From X23 sp050251575 (GTDB taxonomy: Bacteria > Bacillota > Clostridia > SK-Y3), in the NCBI GenBank assembly GCA_050251575.1, contig JBFWMP010000098.1:1-10700 (forward strand): a stretch of 10,700 nt of DNA. The letters run 5' to 3'. The notes beneath the pieces are model-generated. The model searched no databases and had not been told where the DNA came from. It worked only from the letters and a program-made list of their open reading frames with translations. Positions 1 to 6,174 of this stretch are shown here, piece after piece; position 1 is the first letter of the stretch, and every line of letters starts with the position of its first letter. Both the position numbers and the translations under genes were made by a program.

Positions 1-324
1 TCCTCTGATGGTTCTGCTATTTCTTCATCCTCTGATGGTTCTGCTATTTCTTCTTCATCTGTTGGTTCTGCTATTTCTTGATCATCTGATGGTTCTGCTA
101 TTTCTTCATCATCTGATGGTTCTGTTATTTCTTCATCTTCTGATGGCTCTGTTGTTTCTTCATCTTCTGATGGCTCTGTTATTTCTTCATCTTCTGATGG
201 CTCTGTTATTTCTTCATCTTCTGATGGCTCTGTTATTTCTTCATCCTCTGATGGCTCTGCTATTTCTTCATCCTCTGATGGCTCTGCTATTTCTTCATCC
301 TCTGATGGTTCTGTTATTTCCTCG
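1..324 (-). repeat. Twelve in-phase 27-bp tandem repeats encoding EEI(T/A)EPSED
   Basis: Twelve consecutive 27-bp units fill 1-324 with no spacer and continue to the window edge, so the true number is unknown. The unit is a multiple of three and encodes a 9-residue acidic repeat. The middle copies (163-243) are identical; outer copies differ by synonymous changes and by ED to DD, E to Q (55-81), S to T and I to T. Identical centres with diverged ends suggest recent unit duplication. Copy-number change would alter length, not frame. Confidence 0.95.
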
Positions 325-1592
325 TTCGGTTGTTGTGTGCCTCCCCCAGTTGGCGGCATATTTTCAATTGCCTCAACCGGTTCTTCCACTATTATAGAGT
401 CTGCCTGTTTTTGAGCTTTAAGTTCTTCTCTTAGACTTTGTATCTCATCCCTTAAATCCCGGTTTTCATTCTTTAAGCTGGAATTTGAATCTTGCAGCCT
501 GCTTACAGCTTTCTCCATGTCTCTGTTGCTTTCTTCCAGTTGTTCTACTTCATCTTCCAAGCCTGCTATCCTAATATTTAGCCCTGCAATTTCTCTGATC
601 CTTTCATTGAGTTGCTCGATTAAAGATTCAATATAATCATATGTTTTATCTAAATATTTTGTTAGCTGCGGAACAACCACATCTAGTATTGTTGTCTGCT
701 CTTGTGTCAGTTCTAGTCTTACTGCCTCATTAGTGACAGTTTCCATTATTGGTTGTTCCTTGGCCATCTGGATTCCCTCTTTTTGTAGAGGTTCTTCGTT
801 GAGTGCAACCAAACTATTTAACCTAGAAGGAACATCCATTGACTTTATACTAGCTTTCCCACGGTTGTTATCTTTTTTATCTTTCTCAGGGCTATCTACA
901 TCTGCTTCTTTCCAAGTTATCTGTCGAGCCATATAGGTCATTAAACCTACAATCTGCCCACGACTCTCATTATTAGTTGATGCTTTTTCAGACTTATCTT
1001 CTGCTTCCTCAACTTGTATCTTTTCGGATATCCTATCCAACAAATATTCCTTTGTAAAGCTAATGTTGATAGTCTCATCCAGATATTCGTTTAAATATTT
1101 TAGCTTAATTTTTCCATTTATCTTTTTTTTGCCACTAAATAAGAGTTTCGTCCACTGATACAGGTTGATTGTTGGTTCAACAGGAATTATGTATGTCTGA
1201 TTCGAATCTAATTTTACCGAATCAATATGCAGAATATATTCTTCTGCTGGCCCTTCAATGGAAAAAAAGACTACCGGGTTATATCCTTGCAAATTATTTG
1301 TTCTATTGATTTTAATGGCATTAGTATTCCCTTCCTTATCACTTTGAGTATCAATTGTTTCAATGATATCTTCTACTGCTGCAGTTCTCACTTCCACACT
1401 CGCCTCAGCTCTATGGGAGAAATATGAAAATGTATTCTCATTTATCAGCAAAACAGCTGCTATAACAAATCCGGCTGTTAGAACACTAATAACTCTAATA
1501 GAAGTACTTATTAAAAGAAACTTTTTTCTATCCCTTCTCATGCTTTCTAAAATCAAATTCAAATCCTCCCTTTCGAAATTTCTTCCATTCAA
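1..1592 (-). CDS. Membrane-anchored coiled-coil protein with acidic 9-residue repeats (3' end outside window)
   Basis: The frame is open from a TTG at 1592-1590 to the window edge (530 residues visible, no stop). I chose this start because GGAGG at 1602-1606 lies 9 nt upstream; an in-frame TTG at 1556 with its own GGAGG (1565-1569) is a real alternative and would shorten it by 12 residues. A basic stretch (residues 19-24) precedes one hydrophobic segment at about 25-50, followed by NTFSYFSH at 53-60, which recalls the YFS motif of SipW-type signals. Residues 65-200 look like a globular extracellular domain I do not recognise. Residues about 304-398 form a long heptad-rich coiled coil, then a Pro/Gly break, then twelve copies of EE-I-(T/A)-EPSED from residue 423 on. 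It starts 37 nt after the SLH gene, so it is the last visible gene of the sipW/TasA operon. I infer a surface scaffold or adhesin-like component; no family was recognised. Confidence 0.85.
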   Translation of the reverse strand, partial: MNGRNFEREDLNLILESMRRDRKKFLLISTSIRVISVLTAGFVIAAVLLINENTFSYFSHRAEASVEVRTAAVEDIIETIDTQSDKEGNTNAIKINRTNNLQGYNPVVFFSIEGPAEEYILHIDSVKLDSNQTYIIPVEPTINLYQWTKLLFSGKKKINGKIKLKYLNEYLDETINISFTKEYLLDRISEKIQVEEAEDKSEKASTNNESRGQIVGLMTYMARQITWKEADVDSPEKDKKDNNRGKASIKSMDVPSRLNSLVALNEEPLQKEGIQMAKEQPIMETVTNEAVRLELTQEQTTILDVVVPQLTKYLDKTYDYIESLIEQLNERIREIAGLNIRIAGLEDEVEQLEESNRDMEKAVSRLQDSNSSLKNENRDLRDEIQSLREELKAQKQADSIIVEEPVEAIENMPPTGGGTQQPNEEITEPSEDEEIAEPSEDEEIAEPSEDEEITEPSEDEEITEPSEDEEITEPSEDEETTEPSEDEEITEPSDDEEIAEPSDDQEIAEPTDEEEIAEPSEDEEIAEPSE

Positions 1593-1629
1593 ATGACTTC
1601 ACCTCCCCCCAAAAGCATTCTTATTTTTG

Positions 1630-2859
1630 TTAATTACTATTGTGCTCATTATGATATCCCAAAAGCTTACAAATGATAGTAAACGCTTCTGCTCTGGTAA
1701 TACTGTTGTCCGGCTTAAAGGTATTATCGGGATAGCCTTCTATAACTTTTTGCTGAACACCGATCTTTGCATATTCTAAAGCCCAATCAGATATTTCTTC
1801 CTCATCCTCAAATTCTAATTCGTTATCTTCTTCAAGCTTTTTCTCAAACGCCTTAACCAATACCTTTATCATTTCTTCTCTAGTGATATTTTTATTCGGT
1901 AAGAATAACATACCCGGATATCCGTTAAAGATATCTTTTTGTGAGGTAGCAATAATATACCCTTTTGACCATTCCGGCACAGGGTCAATATAACCGGAAA
2001 GAAACTTATCTACTTCCTCCAGTTGAAGTGCCTTCCCTACCAATACTGCTGCCTCTGCCCTGGTAATAAACTCATCCGGCTTAATGCTTCCATCAGGATA
2101 TCCCTGTATTATCTCGTGCTTTAACAGCGTCATAATACAGTCATGCGCCCAGTGTCCATTAGCATCTGGAATCTCATCGATAGGCTCTTCCACCAGTTCT
2201 TCTTCATCTGTATCATCATCGTTATTATTGTCATTATGTTCAGGCAACTGCACATTCATTAAAAATTTCACTGCAGCCGTCAGCCCTTGGAGATCATTTT
2301 GTGGTTCGCCCGTATCAATCATCTGAACCGTATACCTTAAATCAATATCTTCACCTCTGTTGATTTCAAATGTTTGCGATTCAGGCAATATGTACCCCTT
2401 ATATGTCAAACTCCCTACTTCATAAAGCATTTCATAAAAGCTAGATTCATATATCGGAGCTTCAATGAATCTCATGATACTGCTTTTTTCTATAGTGAGC
2501 TTCATTGTCTTGGCGAATAGCTCATATAGCTCCTGATTATCAACATCGTTATTATTCTTATCTTTTAATTTCATGGTAAGCCCAAAGCTTTTCACCTTAA
2601 CCTTTTGAGAATAATTATTCTCGATTCTTAATATCCCTTTCTGAGGTACCTTTCCCGGATACCACAATCCCTGACCTATATTCCCAGAACTGCTGAATAA
2701 CGGTCCTCCTGTCCTAGCTTCTCCAGTGATGTCAACAATAACATCCGGCCCCTTTGCCTCTTCTGCAAATGTCCCTTCTATATTCCAACTCTGACATATG
2801 CCAAAAATCATAACCGTAATGAGAATCAAACTTATTTGAAACTTAAAATGTTTTCCCAC
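1630..2859 (-). CDS. TasA-like domain protein with three C-terminal SLH domains (putative fibre anchor)
   Basis: A 409-residue secreted protein. The GTG start at 2859 follows GGAGG (2868-2872) with 8-nt spacing. A conventional signal peptide covers residues 1-32 (TFA before EE); it lacks the YFS motif of its neighbours. Residues 40-205 carry TasA-like features: GGPLF...GQGLWYPGK...ILRIENN at 51-82 parallels EGPMF...GTGLWEPNK...LFVTNTG in the 272-residue neighbour, and NDLQGLTAAVKFLMNV at 188-203 parallels NVYQGLTADIDFSFEA at the end of the 205-residue neighbour. An Asp/Glu/Asn linker (207-230) leads to three SLH domains (about 231-277, 288-337, 352-401) with the motifs ITRAEA, ITREEM and ITRAEA and repeated GYPD/GYPG turns. 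SLH domains usually bind pyruvylated secondary wall polymers. I infer a wall anchor for the TasA-like fibres. The SLH assignment is firm; the TasA-like fold is good but rests on motif comparison. Confidence 0.9.
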   Translation of the reverse strand: MGKHFKFQISLILITVMIFGICQSWNIEGTFAEEAKGPDVIVDITGEARTGGPLFSSSGNIGQGLWYPGKVPQKGILRIENNYSQKVKVKSFGLTMKLKDKNNNDVDNQELYELFAKTMKLTIEKSSIMRFIEAPIYESSFYEMLYEVGSLTYKGYILPESQTFEINRGEDIDLRYTVQMIDTGEPQNDLQGLTAAVKFLMNVQLPEHNDNNNDDDTDEEELVEEPIDEIPDANGHWAHDCIMTLLKHEIIQGYPDGSIKPDEFITRAEAAVLVGKALQLEEVDKFLSGYIDPVPEWSKGYIIATSQKDIFNGYPGMLFLPNKNITREEMIKVLVKAFEKKLEEDNELEFEDEEEISDWALEYAKIGVQQKVIEGYPDNTFKPDNSITRAEAFTIICKLLGYHNEHNSN

Positions 2860-2925
2860 TAATTTATCCTCCCATTCATAATACTTCTTACAGCATCAAT
2901 GAGATTTATAAAAATAATTGCTTGA

Positions 2926-3444
2926 TTATTCTTCCTTTTGAATTGCATCAAATCGAAGTTTTATTGTAATTCCTGCATCTTGATAATCCTTACTCACTTT
3001 TTCAGGAGGAATGACCATAGAGATTAGCAAGTCCTCCTTTTGGTTCGCCTTTAGAACCTCAGAAACCTGTTGCTCCTGCAAATCTTTCAAGCTAATGCCG
3101 CTGCATATCTGTGTATCATCTTCTCTTCTGATAGATATTTCTGTGATATCAAATAATTTCTGATTGCCATCTATCATCTCTGCTGATACGCTATATTGAA
3201 AGGGTAATGTACCCGTATTTTCGACGGTAAGATTTTGGCTTACTTCAACACCAGGTATTCCTTTGACTGAAGGTATAATGGTACTACTGCTTTCTTTTGT
3301 CCCAACCGACATTCTTAATGTACCCGATATAAATGTATTGTCTGCACTCGTCTTCTGACTGCTAAAATAAGCAAATGTGCCTATACTTATAAAAAGTGCC
3401 AGTATGCTCATCAAGATTGAATTTAACATTCCCCTTTGATTCAT
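2926..3444 (-). CDS. Short TasA/camelysin-like protein with SipW-type signal sequence
   Basis: A 172-residue secreted protein; ATG at 3444 is preceded by AAGGAG (3453-3458). The N-terminus has a hydrophobic helix (about 8-24) ending in GTFAYFSSQ (22-30), then ADNTFISGTLRM (34-45). This is the layout of substrates of SipW-type peptidases in the TasA/CalY family. VSQNLTVENTGTLPFQYSV around residues 68-86 matches the conserved strand plus ENTGTL turn, and ITIKLRFDAI near the C-terminus matches the last TasA strand. It is smaller than its paralogues, with no helical insertion and no EF-hand loop. It lies behind a perfect 13-bp hairpin (3504-3533), so it may be made at a lower level than the two upstream subunits. 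Its role as a minor subunit, cap or assembly helper is inference. Confidence 0.88.
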   Translation of the reverse strand: MNQRGMLNSILMSILALFISIGTFAYFSSQKTSADNTFISGTLRMSVGTKESSSTIIPSVKGIPGVEVSQNLTVENTGTLPFQYSVSAEMIDGNQKLFDITEISIRREDDTQICSGISLKDLQEQQVSEVLKANQKEDLLISMVIPPEKVSKDYQDAGITIKLRFDAIQKEE

Positions 3445-3503
3445 AATCGTTTCTCCTTAATTGCATAATGTCAATATGGGGTATAAAATAAATAAAATTA
3501 ATG

Positions 3504-3533
3504 GAAAGAAAGAGAGAAGCCTCTCTTTCTTTC
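3504..3533 (-). terminator. Perfect 13-bp hairpin between two TasA-like genes (attenuator or mRNA-stability element)
   Basis: GAAAGAAAGAGAG (3504-3516) and CTCTCTTTCTTTC (3521-3533) are exact reverse complements around a 4-base loop. On the minus strand the hairpin is followed by CCATTAATTTTATTTATTTT, which is T-rich but not a clean T run, so termination would be partial. It sits in the 103-bp gap between the 272- and 172-residue genes and could set the ratio of upstream to downstream subunits. Confidence 0.55.
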
Positions 3534-3547
3534 TCATCAAACACTGT

Positions 3548-4366
3548 TTAGCTAGGTTCTTCTTCATCAACTTGAATAAATGTGTGGACAAAGTCAAAAT
3601 CAAATTCTTGTCCTTGAAGAATGTTTTGATCTTTATTATTTGTAAAATCATCAAGCCATGCGTTATAGATTATAGCTACTGTATCCCCAGGTTGAAGAAC
3701 AGGTACAGGCTGCACTGAATTCATTTGGCTTGAATTATAGCCGTTCATATACTGACCTATGGATTGATAACCATGGATAATGTGATCTTTATCGCGAATT
3801 GATAATGCATCAAGTTTCTCATCATATATTTCGTCCATTCTTGCAAGAACCGATGCCTTATCTACATACTTAAGTGTTGTTTCAAGCTCTTGATCAAATT
3901 GCGCTTGAGCTTCTTTAAGTGCGTCTAAAAATACATCTATATCTAACCAAGTATAGTTATTTCTCATGGAATTAACTGCATAACGAGTTGCAATCTTCAT
4001 ATCTTGTTTATACATAGCCTCCACTTCAGGATCTAACCCTTGAGTCACTAACTGTGCTTGAATACGATCCAACTTGGCAGGTAAAGTACCGGTATTTGTA
4101 ACAAATAACGTTCTTGTTACTGTTTTGTTCGGCTCCCATAATCCAGTTCCACTCATCCCACCTGGAGTACTATTAGTATAAAACATAGGTCCTTCAATCG
4201 GTAAGTCATTACGTGCACTATCCAGTTCTAAAGTTCCTGTTACAAAGGTATTCCCTTCAGATACTGCACTATCACTAAAGTATGCATATGTACCACCTGC
4301 TACCAATACTACTAGTGTTAACACACCGGCAAGCACAGCTGCAGCCATTTTTTTGCTCATCTTCAT
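3548..4366 (-). CDS. TasA-like fibre protein with a helical insertion and SipW-type signal sequence
   Basis: A 272-residue secreted protein; ATG at 4366 follows AGGAGGA (4374-4380) with 7-nt spacing. An internal Met at residue 3 is also possible. The signal helix (about 8-26) ends GGTYAYFSD (24-32), followed by GNTFVTGTLELD (38-49), the TasA/camelysin signature region. TGLWEPNKTVTRTLFVTNTGTLPAKL (74-99) is the conserved strand-turn unit. Between about 110 and 195 lies a charged, helix-rich insertion not found in its neighbours. The protein then returns to beta-type sequence (LQPGDTVAIIYNAWL, 224-238) and ends with DQNILQGQEFDFDFVHTFI, equivalent to the final TasA strand. It is 39 bp downstream of the 205-residue paralogue, in the same operon. 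I infer a second structural subunit processed by the sipW-like peptidase. Confidence 0.9.
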   Translation of the reverse strand: MKMSKKMAAAVLAGVLTLVVLVAGGTYAYFSDSAVSEGNTFVTGTLELDSARNDLPIEGPMFYTNSTPGGMSGTGLWEPNKTVTRTLFVTNTGTLPAKLDRIQAQLVTQGLDPEVEAMYKQDMKIATRYAVNSMRNNYTWLDIDVFLDALKEAQAQFDQELETTLKYVDKASVLARMDEIYDEKLDALSIRDKDHIIHGYQSIGQYMNGYNSSQMNSVQPVPVLQPGDTVAIIYNAWLDDFTNNKDQNILQGQEFDFDFVHTFIQVDEEEPS

Positions 4367-4405
4367 GTAATAATCCTCCTATCACCTTATTTAATAGCTG
4401 GTTTG

Positions 4406-5023
4406 TTAGTTTCTAGCCTCGAAGCTAAAATCGATATCTGCTGTTAAACCTTGATAAACATTTTGATCTGCTCCAGTTTCTTCGAATTCAATTGTTATAA
4501 CAACATCTTTTTGAGCTTCAGCTACAGTAATTCCCCCAAGGTCTACAGCAAGTGCATTGGCAGCAACTGCTAAGTAAGCCTCAAGTTCACTTAATGTTAC
4601 ATCTCCGTCACTATCAGCATCAGCTGCTGCTGGAATAGTCACGGATGTGCCTGCTAAAGTAATAGAGTTTACGATTAACTGTGTTCCTAAGTCTTCAGCA
4701 CTATCAACAAGAATTGGATTGCCTGCTTCATCTACACCTGGCTCTTTTGTGTCATATGTAATACCTAAATAAATATGATCCATATCCAATGTTCCGCCAT
4801 TTTCTAAAGCAAAAGTAAAAGTAGTGTTGTCACCAGGTTTAGTATTATCAGCAGTCTGAGCTTCAAATACAACTGCTTCACCATATTCAATAGTACCGGT
4901 TGCAAATGTATTATCTTCTGATGTCACTGTAGCACTAAAGTATGCAAAAGTACCTCCCCCGATCAATAATGCGCCAACGGCCAAAGTCACCAATGTAAGC
5001 GCCAACTGTTTCCGTAATGTCAT
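4406..5023 (-). CDS. TasA-like fibre protein with an EF-hand-type calcium loop
   Basis: A 205-residue secreted protein; ATG at 5023 follows AGGAGG (5033-5038) with 9-nt spacing. Signal helix at about 7-24, GGGTFAYFSATVTSEDNTF at 22-40, then ATGTIEYGEA. TKPGDNTTFTFALENGGTL (61-79) closely follows the TasA pattern of a PGD turn, a strand and an ENGGTL turn, and the C-terminus NVYQGLTADIDFSFEA (188-203) matches the last TasA strand. Within an Ala-rich insert, residues 135-146 (DADSDGDVTLSE) fit the 12-residue EF-hand consensus: acidic residues at 1, 3 and 5, Gly at 6, Val at 8 and Glu at 12. It is the first substrate gene after the peptidase gene, so it is the best candidate for the major fibre subunit. 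Family assignment is firm; fibre formation is inferred from TasA of Bacillus. Confidence 0.92.
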   Translation of the reverse strand: MTLRKQLALTLVTLAVGALLIGGGTFAYFSATVTSEDNTFATGTIEYGEAVVFEAQTADNTKPGDNTTFTFALENGGTLDMDHIYLGITYDTKEPGVDEAGNPILVDSAEDLGTQLIVNSITLAGTSVTIPAAADADSDGDVTLSELEAYLAVAANALAVDLGGITVAEAQKDVVITIEFEETGADQNVYQGLTADIDFSFEARN

Positions 5024-5065
5024 TTTTACATGCCTCCTATTTCTTAATTGTAATATATGATTATA

Positions 5066-5093
5066 TGAAGAGGATGCGCGCTTATCCTCTTCA
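5066..5093 (-). terminator. 10-bp hairpin between the signal peptidase gene and the first TasA-like gene
   Basis: TGAAGAGGAT (5066-5075) and ATCCTCTTCA (5084-5093) pair perfectly around an 8-base GC-rich loop. On the minus strand the following bases are TATAATCATATATT, without a T run, so this is more likely a partial attenuator, processing site or 5' stabiliser for the downstream subunit mRNA than a full terminator. Confidence 0.45.
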
Positions 5094-5122
5094 AAATATC
5101 ACCAATCCAATTTTGCTAAATC

Positions 5123-5662
5123 TTATACCTGTGTCTTTGTATCCTCCTCTGATTCACCGCTGGTCAGCAGCTTAAACAACTTCCAAAGCTGTGTAATAAC
5201 CAGATAAGCACCCGGTACTACCAAGAATACGAGTAATCCTGTCTTCGACTTTGCGAATTGAACAAAATATCCTGCATATGGAACCCACATTTTTACTTTG
5301 CCAATGACACGTTCTGAGGTAACCGGAGTAGCATCTATACCATCATTGGCGTCTCCTTTAGTTACCAGCCTTCCTTCTGCAATTTCAACAACACGGTGAG
5401 TTACAGTTTTTCCGTCTATGTCCTTAAAGGTAACAATATCTTCTACTTTTATTTCCTCAAAAGGAACAGATTTTACTCCGACAATGCTGCCCGTATTAAA
5501 GGTCGGCGCCATTGACCCGCTTAATACCACCATCAACTGATTTCCTAATACTGTAGGTGTTCCTCCATTTATCTGAGAAGATATCCCTAAAACTACTAAT
5601 AAGATGATGCATAATGCCATAAATCCAGTTAATACCCAGTGAAATATTTTTTTTGCTGTCAT
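5123..5662 (-). CDS. sipW: ER-type signal peptidase I (SipW-like)
   Basis: A 179-residue membrane serine protease that cleaves signal peptides. I chose the ATG at 5662 because AGGAG (5674-5678) precedes it; the frame is open to an ATG at 5734 but that start lacks a ribosome site. A membrane segment covers about residues 8-29. The catalytic serine is in SGSMAPTF (Ser50), and THRVV (88-92) supplies the His89 that replaces the bacterial Lys in ER/archaeal-type enzymes, followed by TKGDAND (101-107), the conserved Gly-Asp box. A second membrane segment lies at about 140-161 and a charged tail ends the protein. In Bacillus, SipW processes TasA and its partner; here the four genes immediately downstream include three with YFS-type signals, so it is very probably their dedicated peptidase. 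The gene symbol reflects family and context; strict orthology is not proven. Confidence 0.93.
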   Translation of the reverse strand: MTAKKIFHWVLTGFMALCIILLVVLGISSQINGGTPTVLGNQLMVVLSGSMAPTFNTGSIVGVKSVPFEEIKVEDIVTFKDIDGKTVTHRVVEIAEGRLVTKGDANDGIDATPVTSERVIGKVKMWVPYAGYFVQFAKSKTGLLVFLVVPGAYLVITQLWKLFKLLTSGESEEDTKTQV

Positions 5663-5916
5663 TGATGATAATCTCCTCTCTTTTTTCATTAGTAAAAGTA
5701 TGTTGAATAATTCATACTTAACTTTATATTGCAAACTTATCCGTGCACATACTTCTTCATTTCATTTTGTACTGCAAGACCTTGAGTTAATAGCTTTTAA
5801 AATACAATTATCCTAAGCAATTATATCCACCTTTTGTCCAAAATATCCCATACATATTCACATTTTACAAATTATTCACTAATTTTTGTGCCCATACCCT
5901 CCTGTATCTTAAAGAT
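5663..5916 (-). other. Leader between riboswitch terminator and signal peptidase gene
   Basis: About 250 bases without a recognised gene. It holds an isolated perfect AGGAGG (5898-5903) just 2 nt before an ATG that opens only a 7-codon frame (5895-5872, MGTKISE), and the real ribosome site of the peptidase gene at 5674-5678. I see no second aptamer or further terminator in it. Confidence 0.5.
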
Positions 5917-5952
5917 CAAAAGAAAAACCCAATCTATAAGAATAGATTGGGT
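5917..5952 (-). terminator. Intrinsic terminator of the class-II c-di-GMP riboswitch
   Basis: Read on the minus strand: ACCCAATCTAT (5952-5942), loop TCTT, ATAGATTGGGT (5937-5927), an 11-bp perfect stem, then TTTTCTTTTG. This is a classic intrinsic terminator. Its 5' strand shares 5951-5946 with the closing stem of the upstream aptamer, so the two structures exclude each other. Confidence 0.93.
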
Positions 5953-6021
5953 CGGTTGCACCATTGACTAAATACGCTTTAGGTGCCCAAATACAAAACG
6001 TACTTCATTGTCTCCCTTAAT
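5946..6021 (-). promoter_or_regulatory. Class-II cyclic-di-GMP riboswitch aptamer
   Basis: The minus strand reads GGGAGACAAUGAAGU (6016-6002), a short U-rich segment, UUUGGGCACC (5991-5982), a variable hairpin (UAAA...UUUA) and GGUGCAACCGACCC (5962-5949). As I recall the solved Clostridium acetobutylicum class-II c-di-GMP aptamer, it has the same order of ACAAUGA, UUGGGCAC and GUGCAACCGACC and nearly the same length (about 75 nt). GCACC pairs with GGUGC. The closing stem is GGG/CCC, extendable by AUU/AAU across a 2-nt bulge. CCCAAU of that stem is also the 5' arm of the terminator at 5917-5952, so ligand binding should favour read-through into the sipW/TasA operon (an ON switch, inferred). 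Confidence 0.93.
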
Positions 6022-6052
6022 AAAAAGCATATTCATTTTTTATATCATACAA

Positions 6053-6058
6053 ATTATA
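6053..6058 (-). promoter_or_regulatory. Candidate -10 box for the sipW/TasA operon
   Basis: A TATAAT on the minus strand lies about 32 nt upstream of the class-II aptamer, a sensible distance for the transcript start. No good -35 box sits at 16-18 bp; TTACAA at 6079-6084 is 20 bp away. The region is very AT-rich, so this is tentative. Confidence 0.35.
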
Positions 6059-6078
6059 TATGGACTTATGGAAATATT

Positions 6079-6102
6079 TTGTAATACCCTGAAGTAATAC
6101 AA
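6079..6102. repeat. Imperfect inverted repeat upstream of the sipW operon promoter region
   Basis: TTGTAATAC (6079-6087) and GTAATACAA (6094-6102) are inverted repeats with one central mismatch and a 6-bp spacer. The position, just upstream of the candidate -10 box, would suit a regulator binding site, but no regulator gene is in the window. Confidence 0.35.
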
Positions 6103-6174
6103 AAAAACTTTTCTCAATATATTTACATTTTATGCTTATAAAAGTAACATTTTTACATATTTATATATAAAAAT

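Noticed and set aside
1..324. The 27-bp repeats as a CRISPR array
   Set aside because: The units are contiguous with no spacers, keep one reading frame and encode a protein repeat.
340..359. MPPTG, a sortase-like motif in the coiled-coil repeat protein
   Set aside because: It is internal, followed by over 100 further residues of acidic repeats and not by a hydrophobic helix and basic tail.
8..397. Plus-strand frame of 129 residues, a hydrophobic MVLLFLH-type repeat
   Set aside because: It is the antisense shadow of the 27-bp acidic repeats of the minus-strand gene, with no ribosome site and no plausible protein.
1363..1430. The YFS motif of the large coiled-coil protein as proof of SipW processing
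   Set aside because: The motif is present but the following NTF...GTL part of the TasA family is missing, so it may be a plain membrane anchor; kept only as a suggestion.
733..1596. Several short plus-strand frames of 66-77 residues
   Set aside because: They lie antisense to the long minus-strand coding frame, lack ribosome sites and have no recognisable content.
3457..3718. Short frames on both strands around the TasA-like gene junction
   Set aside because: They overlap the hairpin and the ends of well-supported genes in other frames; low-complexity Lys/Phe/Ile composition.
5663..5734. N-terminal extension of the signal peptidase from an ATG at 5734
   Set aside because: No ribosome site precedes it, while the ATG at 5662 has AGGAG and gives the normal peptidase N-terminus.
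5742..5753. GCACGGAUAAG-like string in the sipW leader as another GEMM aptamer
   Set aside because: Only the first block fits by chance; the GCAAA, GAAA loop and GACGCAAA elements are absent.
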